64,000 nucleotides of DNA. Origin: Candidatus Flexicrinis proximus (GTDB lineage Bacteria; Chloroflexota; Anaerolineae; Aggregatilineales; Phototrophicaceae). Below the pieces are notes generated by a model. The model was not told the origin of the DNA and did no database searches. It saw nothing but the letters and a program-made list of their open reading frames with translations. Positions 43,437 through 52,036 of this stretch are shown here, piece by piece. The first letter of the stretch is position 1. The number at the start of each line of letters is the position of its first letter. The stretch lies in the NCBI GenBank assembly GCA_016712885.1, contig JADJQF010000004.1, positions 310,001-374,000 on the forward strand, in the 5' to 3' direction. Position numbers and translations under genes: made by a program.

Positions 43437-44537
43437 ATGTTTGACAAACTGGCGGACATCGAACGCCGATATCTCGAACTCGAATCGCTGATGGCCGACC
43501 CGAAAGTGACGAGCAACTACGATAAGGTCATCGAGTATTCCAAAGAACGCGCAAGCCTGACCGAGATCGTGGAGTCGTTCCGCGCCTATAAAACCAAACA
43601 CGACGCGCTCGAACAGGCCAAACAAATCCTGTACGACGAGAATGACGAAGATCTGCGCGAAATGGCGAAAGAAGAGATCATCGCCCTGGAGCAGGTTGTG
43701 CCGGAGATGGAAGAGCAGCTGAAGCTGATGCTGCTGCCCAAAGACCCGCGCGACGACAAAAACGTCATGATCGAAATTCGCGCCGGCGCTGGCGGCGAGG
43801 AAGCCGCGCTGTTCGCCGCCGACCTGTTCCGCATGTACACGCGCTACGCCGAAGGGCGCAAGTGGAAGATCGAAATGTACGGCGAAAACGAGACCGGAAA
43901 CGGCGGCTACAAGCGGATCTCGTTCATGATCAAGGGTAAGGGCGCGTTCAGCCGCCTGAAGTGGGAGAGCGGTGTCCACCGCGTGCAGCGGGTTCCCGCA
44001 ACTGAGGCGTCAGGTCGCATTCATACCAGCACGATCACGGTCGCCGTGCTGGCGGAGCTGGACGAAATCGACGTTGAGCTGGATATGAGCCAGGTGCGCG
44101 TCGATGTTTTCCGCAGTCAGGGGGCGGGTGGCCAGTCGGTCAATACCACCGACTCGGCTGTCCGGATGACCCATATCCCGAGCGGCATTGTAGTCGAGTG
44201 CCAGGACGAACGCAGCCAGCTCCAGAACCGTATTCGCGCCAAGCAGATCCTGCTCAACCGCTTGTACGAGATGGAACTCGAAAAGCAGACGGCCGAACGC
44301 GAAGCTGAACGGCGCGGCCAGGTTGGCAGCGGCGATCGCAGCGAGAAGATCCGCACCTATAATTGGCCGCAGGGACGTGTCACCGATCATCGCATTGGCA
44401 TGAGCATTTACAATTTGCCCGCCGTCATCGATGGCGACATCGACGCGTTTATTGACGAACTGGCGACCCGTGACCAGGCCGCCAAGCTCAGCGGCGGATC
44501 ACTCGGCGCGGCCAGCGACGACGAAGACGAGGAATGA
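43437..44537 (+). CDS. prfA: Peptide chain release factor 1
   Basis: A 366-residue class I release factor that terminates translation at UAA/UAG. The RF1-type tripeptide PAT is present in HRVQRVPATEASGRIHTST, distinguishing it from RF2 (SPF). The catalytic GGQ is in SQGAGGQSVNTTDSAVRM. The N-terminal coiled domain (FDKLADIERRYLELESLMAD) is complete. The acidic C-terminus is DDEDEE. The stop overlaps the next start (ATGA at 44534), coupling it to the TfoX-like gene. Confidence 0.96.
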   Translation: MFDKLADIERRYLELESLMADPKVTSNYDKVIEYSKERASLTEIVESFRAYKTKHDALEQAKQILYDENDEDLREMAKEEIIALEQVVPEMEEQLKLMLLPKDPRDDKNVMIEIRAGAGGEEAALFAADLFRMYTRYAEGRKWKIEMYGENETGNGGYKRISFMIKGKGAFSRLKWESGVHRVQRVPATEASGRIHTSTITVAVLAELDEIDVELDMSQVRVDVFRSQGAGGQSVNTTDSAVRMTHIPSGIVVECQDERSQLQNRIRAKQILLNRLYEMELEKQTAEREAERRGQVGSGDRSEKIRTYNWPQGRVTDHRIGMSIYNLPAVIDGDIDAFIDELATRDQAAKLSGGSLGAASDDEDEE

Positions 44538-44809
44538 GCGTCAGCCGCGCGGAAGCCCGACAGCGGCTGATGACCTTACGCGGCCTCGGCCCGAAATCGG
44601 TAGAATGGCTTTTGGATGCCGGTTTTGAGACGCCGGAGCAGATCAACGAATTGGGCGCTGCCGAAGTCTGGCAGCGTACACGCTATTTTCACCCCGAACT
44701 AAACCTGATGGGCCTGTATGCCCTGCAGGCGGCTTTGATGGATATACACTGGCGTGAACTGCCGGAGGACATCAAAGCCGATTTACGGCGTCAAGTAGGA
44801 CGCGAATAA
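44534..44809 (+). CDS. TfoX C-terminal domain protein
   Basis: A 91-residue protein. LMTLRGLGPKSVEWLLDAGFETPEQINELGAAEV is the helix-hairpin-helix-like TfoX_C signature, and LNLMGLYALQAALMDIHWRELP is its second half. TfoX proteins regulate competence in gammaproteobacteria, but stand-alone TfoX_C proteins have no assigned function. Lies between prfA and era, overlapping the former by 4 bp and 10 bp before the latter. Confidence 0.85.
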   Translation: MSVSRAEARQRLMTLRGLGPKSVEWLLDAGFETPEQINELGAAEVWQRTRYFHPELNLMGLYALQAALMDIHWRELPEDIKADLRRQVGRE

Positions 44810-44819
44810 CGGAACAACC

Positions 44820-45752
44820 ATGAACAACTCTCTAGACTCTGTATTTGACGCCGCGCCAGAAGGCCATAAGAGCGGCGTAATCGCCGGCGTTGGCCGTCCC
44901 AACGTGGGAAAATCGACCCTAATCAACGCGATACTGGGGCAGAAGGTGGCGGCCGTGTCGCCTAAGCCGCAGACCACCCGCAAGAACCAGCTTGGAATCT
45001 ACAGCGAGCCGCTGGCGCAAATCCTGTTCATCGACACGCCGGGAATTCACCAGCCGCGCCATAAACTCGGCGAGTATATGGTGCAGATGGCCGAATCGTC
45101 ACTCCGCGATGCGGATCTCATCCTGTGGGTGCTGGATGTCAGCGAGGCTCCCGGTAAAGGCGAGCAGGCCATCGCTGAATTGGTCAAGTCGGCCGGGACT
45201 CCGGTTGTGCTTGCCCTGAACAAGACCGACGTTGCCAAGCCGGATGCCGACTTTTCGGCGCATCTTGCGCTGGTAGAGCACGTCGAGGCGCATAAGCTGT
45301 GTGCCGTCAAAGGCCTCGGGGTCAGTGAATTAATGGCGGCGCTTCTGGCGCGGCTTCCGTATGGCCCGCGCTATTATCCTGACGATCAATTGACCGAGAT
45401 CACGCTGCGCGCCATCGCCGCGGAGGTGGTTCGCGAAAAGGTCATGACACACACCGAAGAAGAAGTGCCGCACGCCAGCGCCGTGGAAATCATCGAATAC
45501 AAGGAGCGCGAGGATGGTACCCATTACATCAGCGCGACCATCTACGTTGAGCGGGATACCCAGAAAGGCATCGTCATCGGCCAGAAGGGCGCCATGCTTA
45601 AGAAGATCGGTACCGAGGCGCGCGAGGAACTGGAAAAAATTGTCGACGCGCGCGTCTATCTCGAACTGCATGTCAGCGTCCTGAAGAATTGGCGCAGCGA
45701 CCCGCGTGCGATGCAGCGGTTTGGATACCGGGTCTTCAAGGACGACAAATAG
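44820..45752 (+). CDS. era: GTPase Era
   Basis: A 310-residue ribosome-assembly GTPase that binds the 3' end of 16S rRNA. G1: GVGRPNVGKSTLINAIL. G2 region: KPQTTRKNQLGI. G3: FIDTPGIHQPRHKLGEYM. G4: LALNKTDVAK. The KH domain holds GIVIGQKGAMLKKIGTEARE followed by VDARVYLELHVSVLKNWRSD. The usual C-terminal length is present. Its stop shares one base with the GTG start of the next gene. Confidence 0.97.
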   Translation: MNNSLDSVFDAAPEGHKSGVIAGVGRPNVGKSTLINAILGQKVAAVSPKPQTTRKNQLGIYSEPLAQILFIDTPGIHQPRHKLGEYMVQMAESSLRDADLILWVLDVSEAPGKGEQAIAELVKSAGTPVVLALNKTDVAKPDADFSAHLALVEHVEAHKLCAVKGLGVSELMAALLARLPYGPRYYPDDQLTEITLRAIAAEVVREKVMTHTEEEVPHASAVEIIEYKEREDGTHYISATIYVERDTQKGIVIGQKGAMLKKIGTEAREELEKIVDARVYLELHVSVLKNWRSDPRAMQRFGYRVFKDDK

Positions 45753-46759
45753 TGAGAGTCATTCAGGTCGGCATTGGTGGCATGGGAAATGCCTGGCTGA
45801 ATGTCGTCCGGCAGTCGAAAGAGGTCGAATTCGCCGGGTTTGTCGAAGTCAGCCCGCGCGTAATCGCAGAACAGACCGCGAAGTTTGGTCTCGACCCCAG
45901 CCTGATCTTTGCATCTCTCCCTGATGCGCTCAACGCTGTTCAAGCGGACGGCATTATCAATGTCACCCCGCCGCAATTCCACAAAGATGTTTCAATTACT
46001 GCGCTTGCCGCCGGCCTTCCGGTGCTGTCCGAAAAACCGCTTGCCGGAACGCGCGACGACGCACGGGCCATCGTCGACAAGGCGGATGAAACGGGCGTAC
46101 TGCACATGGTCGCCCAGAATTACCGCTACCATGTGCCGATCCAGACGCTTAAGCAGGTCCTCGATTCGGGTGAGGCCGGCAAGATCGGCGCGGTGACGGT
46201 GGACTTTTTCAAAGGTCCACATTTCGGCGGATTCCGTGAGGAAATGCGCTATCCCCTGATCATCGATATGGCGATTCACCATTTCGACCTGATGCGCTTC
46301 TTCCTCGGCAGCGATCCCGTATCGGTCTTTGGACGGAGTTGGAATCCGACATGGAGCTGGTTCAGGCACGATGCCTCGGCCGCAGTATCCCTGCGGTTTT
46401 CCGATGGCGCCGTCGCTGCCTATAACGGGTCATGGTGCTCGACCGGCCAGGAGACGCCTTGGAATGCGAACTGGCGGTTTGAGTGTGAGCGGGGGGTGGT
46501 CACGCTTCGAGATGACCAGGTCTACATCCAGAATACGCAGCCCACGGCTGGCACATCCGGCAATGGATCCCTCACTCCTGTACAGCCCGTCCTGCTGGAA
46601 CGGCAGGCGCAGGCCTATCTGCTGCACGAATTCTACGAGTCCGTGACGCAGAGCAAACTCCCGGCGACGACCTGCCAGGACAATATCAAATCACTCGGTC
46701 TGGTCTTCGACGTGATCGAGTCTTTTGAAACAGGCGCGGTCGTGCAGTCTAGCGCCTGA
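45752..46759 (+). CDS. Gfo/Idh/MocA-family oxidoreductase
   Basis: A 335-residue NAD(P)-dependent dehydrogenase-like protein. The start is GTG 45752, overlapping the era stop by one base (RVIQVGIGGMGNAW, Rossmann G-x-G-x-x-G). LPVLSEKPLAGTRDDARAI is the conserved E-K-P signature. MVAQNYRYHVPIQTLKQVL and DMAIHHFDLMRFFLG (with the catalytic-region D-x-x-I-H-x-x-D) define the C-terminal domain. Substrates are typically sugars or inositol derivatives; which one is not evident. Likely co-transcribed with era. Confidence 0.9.
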   Translation: MRVIQVGIGGMGNAWLNVVRQSKEVEFAGFVEVSPRVIAEQTAKFGLDPSLIFASLPDALNAVQADGIINVTPPQFHKDVSITALAAGLPVLSEKPLAGTRDDARAIVDKADETGVLHMVAQNYRYHVPIQTLKQVLDSGEAGKIGAVTVDFFKGPHFGGFREEMRYPLIIDMAIHHFDLMRFFLGSDPVSVFGRSWNPTWSWFRHDASAAVSLRFSDGAVAAYNGSWCSTGQETPWNANWRFECERGVVTLRDDQVYIQNTQPTAGTSGNGSLTPVQPVLLERQAQAYLLHEFYESVTQSKLPATTCQDNIKSLGLVFDVIESFETGAVVQSSA

Positions 46760-46823
46760 GCGATATTCAAGGGCCTTGGCGCAGTTCCTTCAGGAAAATC
46801 GGTCGCGGCAGGCGTGTTCTACT

Positions 46824-47291
46824 TCAGAACGAAGCAGGACTCTGTTCCGGGTCGTAGCGCTCTTTGAAGTTAAATGCAGCTGAAGATGGGCCGATCCGCT
46901 GGATCAGGTCGAGGCGGGCTTTGCCTTCTTCCGGGCTCGGCCGGGTTCCTGCGCGCACCCACCATAAGGCATAGACGGGGATGTCCGGTTTTTCGAACCA
47001 CTCGCGCCGCATCCGGTATGGCTCGACGTGCGCGCTGTGATAGGTGAACTCAAAGAGCGCTTCGATGGTCTCCCAGACAGTCATATTGATGCTGAGGAGC
47101 GGATCGCCAAACACCTGCAGGAGGTGTTCATCTCCGGCGGGCGAGTGGAGGCGCCACACAAACCCGGGCGACTGGTCAGCGAGCGCCTCGATAATTGCGA
47201 CACGAGTGAAGAATCCGGCCATGATCGGGTCGGTATGCGGCGCACGCATTTTTGCGACATTGACCTGTGCGATGTGCCAACCGGCGGGCAT
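46824..47291 (-). CDS. DUF3291 protein (second of tandem pair)
   Basis: A 155-residue protein paralogous to the next upstream gene. Shared landmarks: SPGFVWRLHSPAGDE, INMTVWETIEALFEFTYHSAHVE, EWFEKPDIPVYALWWVRAGTRPSPEEGKARLDLI, and GPSSAAFNFKERYDP. This matches DUF3291, a monooxygenase-like dimeric alpha-beta barrel family without an established reaction. ATG 47291 lies 19 bp after the paralogue's stop, so the pair is co-transcribed. The gap to the convergent oxidoreductase gene (46760-46823) holds no clear terminator. Confidence 0.82.
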   Translation of the reverse strand: MPAGWHIAQVNVAKMRAPHTDPIMAGFFTRVAIIEALADQSPGFVWRLHSPAGDEHLLQVFGDPLLSINMTVWETIEALFEFTYHSAHVEPYRMRREWFEKPDIPVYALWWVRAGTRPSPEEGKARLDLIQRIGPSSAAFNFKERYDPEQSPASF

Positions 47292-47310
47292 CTATCCAAT
47301 CCTCCGCCTG

Positions 47311-47751
47311 TTAGGGTGCAAAACGCTGCTTGAAGGTAAAGGCGTACGGCGTCGGCCCGTGTGCGTTCAGGTGTTCAAGCCGCTGCTTGCCTTCCTCTGG
47401 CGTCGGGATATGTCCGGCGGGGACCCACCACAGCGCCGTGAAATGGGCATCGAGACGATGGAACCAATCGGCACGCTGGCGAAGCAGTTCGAGGTGGTCG
47501 CTGCGGTAGGTGAAGTCGAACAAGGCATCGACCGAGTCCCAGACCGACATATTGATGAGCAGCATCTCGTCATCGAAGACATGTATTGATGTGGCATCCC
47601 CTTCGTCGGTCTGCAGTCGCCAGACAAAACCGGGCGCGGTATCGGCCAACGCGTTGATTTCGAGCAGGCGTGAGGCAAAACCGCGCATGATTTCCGAGTC
47701 CATCGCGCCGCGAACCCGGCCGATATTGATCTGGGCGAGATGATGAGTCAT
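47311..47751 (-). CDS. DUF3291 protein (first of tandem pair)
   Basis: A 146-residue protein. LAQINIGRVRGAMDSEIMRGF opens the ferredoxin-like fold. APGFVWRLQTDEGDATSIHVF, INMSVWDSVDALFDFTYRSDHLELLRQRADWFHRL and FTALWWVPAGHIPTPEEGKQRLEHL are the family blocks, and GPTPYAFTFKQRF ends it. Its paralogue follows directly, indicating a local duplication. Function not known; the Trp-rich core suggests binding of a small hydrophobic ligand (inference). Confidence 0.82.
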   Translation of the reverse strand: MTHHLAQINIGRVRGAMDSEIMRGFASRLLEINALADTAPGFVWRLQTDEGDATSIHVFDDEMLLINMSVWDSVDALFDFTYRSDHLELLRQRADWFHRLDAHFTALWWVPAGHIPTPEEGKQRLEHLNAHGPTPYAFTFKQRFAP

Positions 47752-47780
47752 AGCGGGCTCCTGAAACGATCCGAATCGGT

Positions 47781-48716
47781 CTAATCGTCGCCGCGATCTT
47801 TGGCCGCATCTTCTGTCGCTTTAGCCGCGTCTTCTGCGGCGTCCTCGGTCGCACGGGCGGAGTCGCGTGCGGCATCCGCGGCATCGCCGGCAGCATCCTC
47901 GGTCGCATCGAGCGCATCATCTGCCGCATCCTCGGTTGCCCGGGACGCGTCGCGTGTAGCCCGTTCGGCATCGTCCGAGTCAAGTTCGGGCGTTACGGCG
48001 GGGCCGGGCGTGACCTCGGCGGTGATTGCCGGCTGGATTTCGGAGGTGGACTGTGGGCCTGGGGTGATCAACGGACTTAACTCAGACGTCGCACCAGGCT
48101 GCAACTCGGCTGTGCCGGCCAGCGCCTGACCCGTGCCAAGGAGTTCCAGCGTGGCGCCAGGTTCCGCGGTGGCCCCAGGTTCGAGGGTCGCGCCGGGCTC
48201 GATAGTGACGACCGGCGATGCGGCCCGAACCTGCAGCGGATTGATGTACCACGAGAAATAGATCACCGCGCCGAGGGAGGCTGTGACAAGCCACAGCGCC
48301 AGCGTAAAGCGCATATAGCGCTTGATACGCTTCACCATCAGCCATGAGGGAAGGATGTTCTCGAACCACATGCGGATAACGAGATACGTGGCAATGAGCT
48401 GGGCGACGCCGCCCAGAATGCCATGGATGGTCGGAAGCGCAATCCGCGGATCGCCTGCGAACTGCGCCGCATACCGGGGATCCAGATACGGCAGCACGCC
48501 GTCGCGGTAGCCAACGACCATGACGAAGACGATGAGAACCCAATTCAGAAGGACAACTGACGTCATTGTCAGCTTGTGATTGGGCGAATACTTCTTGCGC
48601 CGGGCAAAATAAAAACCGAGCAGCATCCCCGGTACAAGCAAGAACAAATAAATAGTCAGGGTAATGTCGCTTGCCAGCGATGCCCCGGTATTCAGGAAAC
48701 CCGCCATCTCCCTCAT
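47781..48716 (-). CDS. DUF420-like membrane protein with long repetitive acidic tail
   Basis: A 311-residue protein. Residues 1-165 carry four to five TM helices with IYLFLLVPGMLLGFYFARRKK, HKLTMTSVVLLNWVLIVFVM, LPTIHGILGGVAQLIATYLV, and RFTLALWLVTASLGAVIYFSWY. The conserved His residues in H-K-L and I-H-G recall DUF420/YozB-type proteins. Residues about 170-245 are Pro/Thr/Glu-rich (repeated EPGAT units). The last 65 residues are a near-periodic Ala/Asp/Glu/Thr helix built on ATEDAA units, resembling LEA-type or apolipoprotein-like amphipathic repeats. It overlaps the GT39 gene by 4 bp (ATGA), with AGGGGGA as SD. Confidence 0.75.
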   Translation of the reverse strand: MREMAGFLNTGASLASDITLTIYLFLLVPGMLLGFYFARRKKYSPNHKLTMTSVVLLNWVLIVFVMVVGYRDGVLPYLDPRYAAQFAGDPRIALPTIHGILGGVAQLIATYLVIRMWFENILPSWLMVKRIKRYMRFTLALWLVTASLGAVIYFSWYINPLQVRAASPVVTIEPGATLEPGATAEPGATLELLGTGQALAGTAELQPGATSELSPLITPGPQSTSEIQPAITAEVTPGPAVTPELDSDDAERATRDASRATEDAADDALDATEDAAGDAADAARDSARATEDAAEDAAKATEDAAKDRGDD

Positions 48717-50410
48717 GAATCCCCCTTGCGCTTCCAGATCAGGAAGTTGTCAAGCTCCGTGTGCCGATCGTAATTGTAAATCAACCAGTCGCGTAAGGCT
48801 TGATACTCGTCTGCCAAAATAGTATTCGAATCTTTATCACTTCCGGTCACCCACGGCATGTAATCGGCGCGCACGACCAGAACATATTCCGGCAGGGCAG
48901 CCCAGAGTGTATCGACGTTTTCCGCTTTCCATGCCTGCGGATAACGTTCCCCGACCAGCGCAAACTGCGCCTGGAAGCGGGTTGCGGGGCGCAGGCCGGA
49001 CATAAACGCGACTTCAGGGCGGAAGCCCCAAATATACACCGAATCGCCCGGTCTGGTACGCTCTTTTAGCCAGCGCGCCATGCGAAATGACTCGGCCGCG
49101 TTCAAGTCACCGGCCTGAAATTGACGCAGATACGCGCGCTGGGACTGCTGCCCGGCGAGATAAGGCCATGCACGCGCCCAGGTATCCTTGGCGAGAATCG
49201 CGCTGAACAACAGGATCGGGAGGGCAGCTATGAGCCAGCGCACGGTTGTGCGACTCGCGCCGCCATCCCCCAAGAAGTGTGTATGACGGAATATCGTCTG
49301 CTCCAGCGCCGAAAGCCATGAGGCGAGCGCACGCGACGCCAGAATGACCAGCGGCGGGAGCAGCGGTATCCAATGGGTATCGAACCCCTTGGCCTGAATG
49401 ATGACAAACACCAGACCAGCAAGGATCCAAAGCCACAAAAGAGGAGAGAATTCCGCACCCACGCGTCTCGCAGGATCGAGCCTGCCCGTATCACCTGTGG
49501 CTTTATGAACAGAATTCTTCAGCAGCAGCCTACGCGCGCGGCGGGCGCCAACTCCCAATATGGGCGAAGCAGCCAGCAGGAGCAGCGGACCCCAATGCCA
49601 CCACCGGAACGCGACGTAATTGCCCATCTGCGCCCAAAAGGCCTCAAGACTCGCAAAAGCCTGCGCGTTGTACTGTTGGGTCCCCTGCGCGATTGTCAGC
49701 ATTTCACTCAGAATGCCATTCGACGCGAAATAAATGAGGGAGGGGATGCCGACGATCAGCCCACCCGATACGAACGCTGCCGCTTCCACGGCAACCCGCC
49801 TGAAATCACGCGGCGCGCCCCGCATCATGCGCCATCGGTGCCAGATATGCGCGAGTGCCAAGGCAAGCGCAAACAACACATAATAATGCTTGAACCAGAT
49901 CACCAGCGCACTGAGGACCCCGCAGGTGAACGCCCAGATCAGGGCAGGCCGTGTACCTGCGCGAGACTCACCTGCACGGAACGCAGCCAGGACGGCCCAC
50001 GTCATCGGCAGGACGACCAGCGAGTCACTCTGTGTCAGGCTGGCGAAAGTCTCAGTGAAGTAGAATACGGGAAACAGCAGCATCGCCCACCGGGCTGCGC
50101 GATGGCCGCCAAACGCGCGGGTCAGTGTGTAAAGTGGGATCAATATGAACGGCGCAGCGATCAGATCCAGCGCGCGCAGCGCGACCGGGGTTGCGCCAAA
50201 CAGGCTAATTTGAACAGCATAGATATAGTAGATGGCGGGCGGCTTGATGTCCCACATATCGATGAAAGGCAATCCGCCGGCCCGTATCGCCTGAGCGATG
50301 TTAGCATACATCCCCTGGTCGCGGCCAAGAGGATATGCCAGAACGGGCAGTGCCAGTACCAACCCCAGCGCCGCCAAGAACAGCGCGCTTTTATCCAGGC
50401 GTGAGATCAC
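48713..50410 (-). CDS. GT39-family membrane glycosyltransferase
   Basis: A 565-residue multi-pass protein. TM1 (LFLAALGLVLALPVLAYPLG) leads to GRDQGMYANIAQAIRAGGLPFIDMWDIKPPAIYYIYAVQ. In the GT39/ArnT pattern the D-x-G/D-E pair and the K-P-P motif lie in the first outer loop. RALDLIAAPFILIPLYTLTR follows. The C-terminal exterior part contains SVYIWGFRPEVAFMSG and PEYVLVVRADYMPW. Expected to transfer a sugar from a polyprenyl phosphate carrier to a lipid or protein at the outer membrane face. The start is GTG 50410 overlapping the preceding gene's stop (GTGA). Confidence 0.87.
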   Translation of the reverse strand: MISRLDKSALFLAALGLVLALPVLAYPLGRDQGMYANIAQAIRAGGLPFIDMWDIKPPAIYYIYAVQISLFGATPVALRALDLIAAPFILIPLYTLTRAFGGHRAARWAMLLFPVFYFTETFASLTQSDSLVVLPMTWAVLAAFRAGESRAGTRPALIWAFTCGVLSALVIWFKHYYVLFALALALAHIWHRWRMMRGAPRDFRRVAVEAAAFVSGGLIVGIPSLIYFASNGILSEMLTIAQGTQQYNAQAFASLEAFWAQMGNYVAFRWWHWGPLLLLAASPILGVGARRARRLLLKNSVHKATGDTGRLDPARRVGAEFSPLLWLWILAGLVFVIIQAKGFDTHWIPLLPPLVILASRALASWLSALEQTIFRHTHFLGDGGASRTTVRWLIAALPILLFSAILAKDTWARAWPYLAGQQSQRAYLRQFQAGDLNAAESFRMARWLKERTRPGDSVYIWGFRPEVAFMSGLRPATRFQAQFALVGERYPQAWKAENVDTLWAALPEYVLVVRADYMPWVTGSDKDSNTILADEYQALRDWLIYNYDRHTELDNFLIWKRKGDS

Positions 50411-50748
50411 CTGAGAAACCCCGAGAGATAGCCCATCAGGAGCGCCAGCAACAGCGACGCGCCGAGCAGCAGCCAGGCGTTGATGCGTCCCTGAACCTGC
50501 GCGGGACCGATTGCCTTTTCCTCGATGGTGACTGCTCCAAGCAGATCAACAAAGAAGTCGATGTTGCGCCGGCCGCGCGTCAGCCGAGCCATATAATCAT
50601 GCCCCGTAACCAGCCGCCAACCGCTCTCCTCGTCGTTCCAGTGCTCACCGAGACGTTTCTGAATCGCGGCATAGAGAATCTCACGCGCTTTTTCAGGCGC
50701 GATGGGTTCGATTTCGGAGGAGGAGTCTAATGGCGAGTCGGTAGACAT
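50407..50748 (-). CDS. Small C-terminally anchored membrane protein
   Basis: A 113-residue protein of unknown family. The N-terminal 85 residues are soluble and charged (PIAPEKAREILYAAIQKRLG; TGHDYMARLTRGRRNIDFFVD). One TM helix ends the protein (INAWLLLGASLLLALLMGYL). It is coupled by GTGA overlap to the GT39 gene, so a partner role is plausible. ATG 50748 is used; upstream in-frame codons run through a hairpin region and look non-coding. Confidence 0.65.
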   Translation of the reverse strand: MSTDSPLDSSSEIEPIAPEKAREILYAAIQKRLGEHWNDEESGWRLVTGHDYMARLTRGRRNIDFFVDLLGAVTIEEKAIGPAQVQGRINAWLLLGASLLLALLMGYLSGFLR

Positions 50749-50770
50749 GAATTTCACGATCTGCTGTGGA

Positions 50771-50850
50771 CAGTATCCGGATGCTAGGACGGGCGGGCTG
50801 TAAAGATTTTCAGGGCGAACTATTGTCCGCCCTGAAATTGTCGGATACTG
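50771..50850. other. Nested inverted repeats between GT39 operon and cyclophilin gene
   Basis: An outer 9-bp pair CAGTATCCG / CGGATACTG (50771-50779 with 50842-50850) encloses an inner 10-bp hairpin TTTCAGGGCG / CGCCCTGAAA (50808-50817 with 50828-50837). There is no long T-run on either strand. It may act as a terminator for the cyclophilin gene (-) or a leader structure for the 50748 gene. Confidence 0.55.
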
Positions 50851-50909
50851 CCGCCGCGGCGCGGCGTGTTTGCACAGAGCCGTCAAACCGCCGGGCCTCG
50901 ACCGAACTG

Positions 50910-51392
50910 CTAGCTCTCGGTGATGCGCACTGTTTCCATGTGGTCGCCCTGACGGATGGCGTTTACGACTGTCATGCCGTCGCCGATAACTTTACCGAAT
51001 ACGCCGTGCTTGCCATCCAGGTGTGGCTGCGGAGAATGCGTAACGAAGAATTGAGATCCGTTAGTATTCTTGCCCGCGTTTGCCATGCTTAACATGCCGG
51101 TCTCATGCTTGATCTGAAGCGACGACGGTTCGTCGTTCCACTTATAGCCGGGGCCGCCTGCGCCGGTACCGGTCGGGTCACCGCCCTGAATTACGAAGTT
51201 CGAGATAACGCGATGGAACTTCACCTTGTCGTAGAAGCCTTCGCGTGCCAGGAATACGAAATTGTTCACCGAGATCGGGGCACGATCAGCGAACAATTCG
51301 ACCTGAAAGGTGCCCTTATTCGTGACAAATTCAGCCACGTACTTTTTCTTCTGGTCAATGATTATCGCCGGTGCAGATGCATACTGCTTCAT
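50910..51392 (-). CDS. Cyclophilin-type peptidyl-prolyl cis-trans isomerase
   Basis: A 160-residue cytoplasmic protein. VAEFVTNKGTFQVELFADRAPISVNNFVFLAREGFYDKVKFHRVISNFVIQGGDP carries the catalytic Arg (FHR) and the Q-G-G-D motif. LSMANAGKNTNGSQFFVTHSP contributes the M-A-N/N-G-S-Q-F-F-(V/I)-T pocket. HLDGKHGVFGKVIGDGM follows. No signal peptide, so it is cytoplasmic. ATG 51392 has AGGAGA 9 bp upstream; longer in-frame versions lack support. Confidence 0.95.
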   Translation of the reverse strand: MKQYASAPAIIIDQKKKYVAEFVTNKGTFQVELFADRAPISVNNFVFLAREGFYDKVKFHRVISNFVIQGGDPTGTGAGGPGYKWNDEPSSLQIKHETGMLSMANAGKNTNGSQFFVTHSPQPHLDGKHGVFGKVIGDGMTVVNAIRQGDHMETVRITES

Positions 51393-51515
51393 AGAGTCTT
51401 CTCCTGAATAGTCGCGAGCGGGACTACAATAAGGCATCAGTGTGCCGGACACAAGCATACCAGAGTACCGTGCCGCCTGATGAGTCCTTAATGCATTACA
51501 ACCTTATTTCCTTCA

Positions 51516-51543
51516 TTGCATTGCGAAGAATCAACGGTACAAT
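51516..51543 (+). promoter_or_regulatory. Candidate promoter of the response regulator/GAF operon
   Basis: TTGCAT (51516-51521), 16-bp spacer, TACAAT (51538-51543), about 73 bp upstream of the first response regulator start at 51617. No terminators are visible between the following genes, so this may drive a long operon. Confidence 0.5.
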
Positions 51544-51616
51544 CAAGAAAGTGTGAATGTCGAACCACCCGACAGCATTTGGAGTCCCTGTTGACGGTGG
51601 CTAAAGGTCATGATCA

Positions 51617-52036
51617 ATGAGTCGTATCCTATATATTGAAGACGATGCAAACAATAGGGTATTGGTCAGCCGTGTCTTCAAAGTGATGGCGCCGGATTTC
51701 GTATATTTCGAAGCGGCGACGGCGCAAGCCGGAATCCAGATCGCTACGGAGCAAGTGCCCGACCTGATCCTGATGGACATCAGTATGCCGGACATGGATG
51801 GTCTGACTGCAACCGCCCAGATCCGCAAACTGGAAGGTCTCCGGAAAGTACCCATTATCGCACTCACTGCCAACGCGATGGAAGGGGATAAAGAGCGCTT
51901 CATTGCGGCGGGCTGTGATGGTTACATCAGCAAGCCGATCGACATCGATACTTTTGTGGATACCGTTAGAGAATTTTTGACGCAGTCTGCGCAGGTTAAG
52001 GCATTAGAATCATCTAAAGACGGGGGTGCCGCGTGA
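51617..52036 (+). CDS. Receiver-only response regulator (CheY/DivK-like)
   Basis: A 139-residue protein, essentially a single REC domain. The acidic pair is Glu8-Asp9-Asp10 (YIEDDANNR), the phosphoacceptor is Asp54 (DLILMDISMPDMDG), the switch Thr is in IIALTANAMEGD, and Lys is in GYISKPIDIDTF. The absence of an output domain suggests action through protein-protein contacts, as with DivK. Its stop overlaps the GTG of the second regulator. Confidence 0.93.
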   Translation: MSRILYIEDDANNRVLVSRVFKVMAPDFVYFEAATAQAGIQIATEQVPDLILMDISMPDMDGLTATAQIRKLEGLRKVPIIALTANAMEGDKERFIAAGCDGYISKPIDIDTFVDTVREFLTQSAQVKALESSKDGGAA

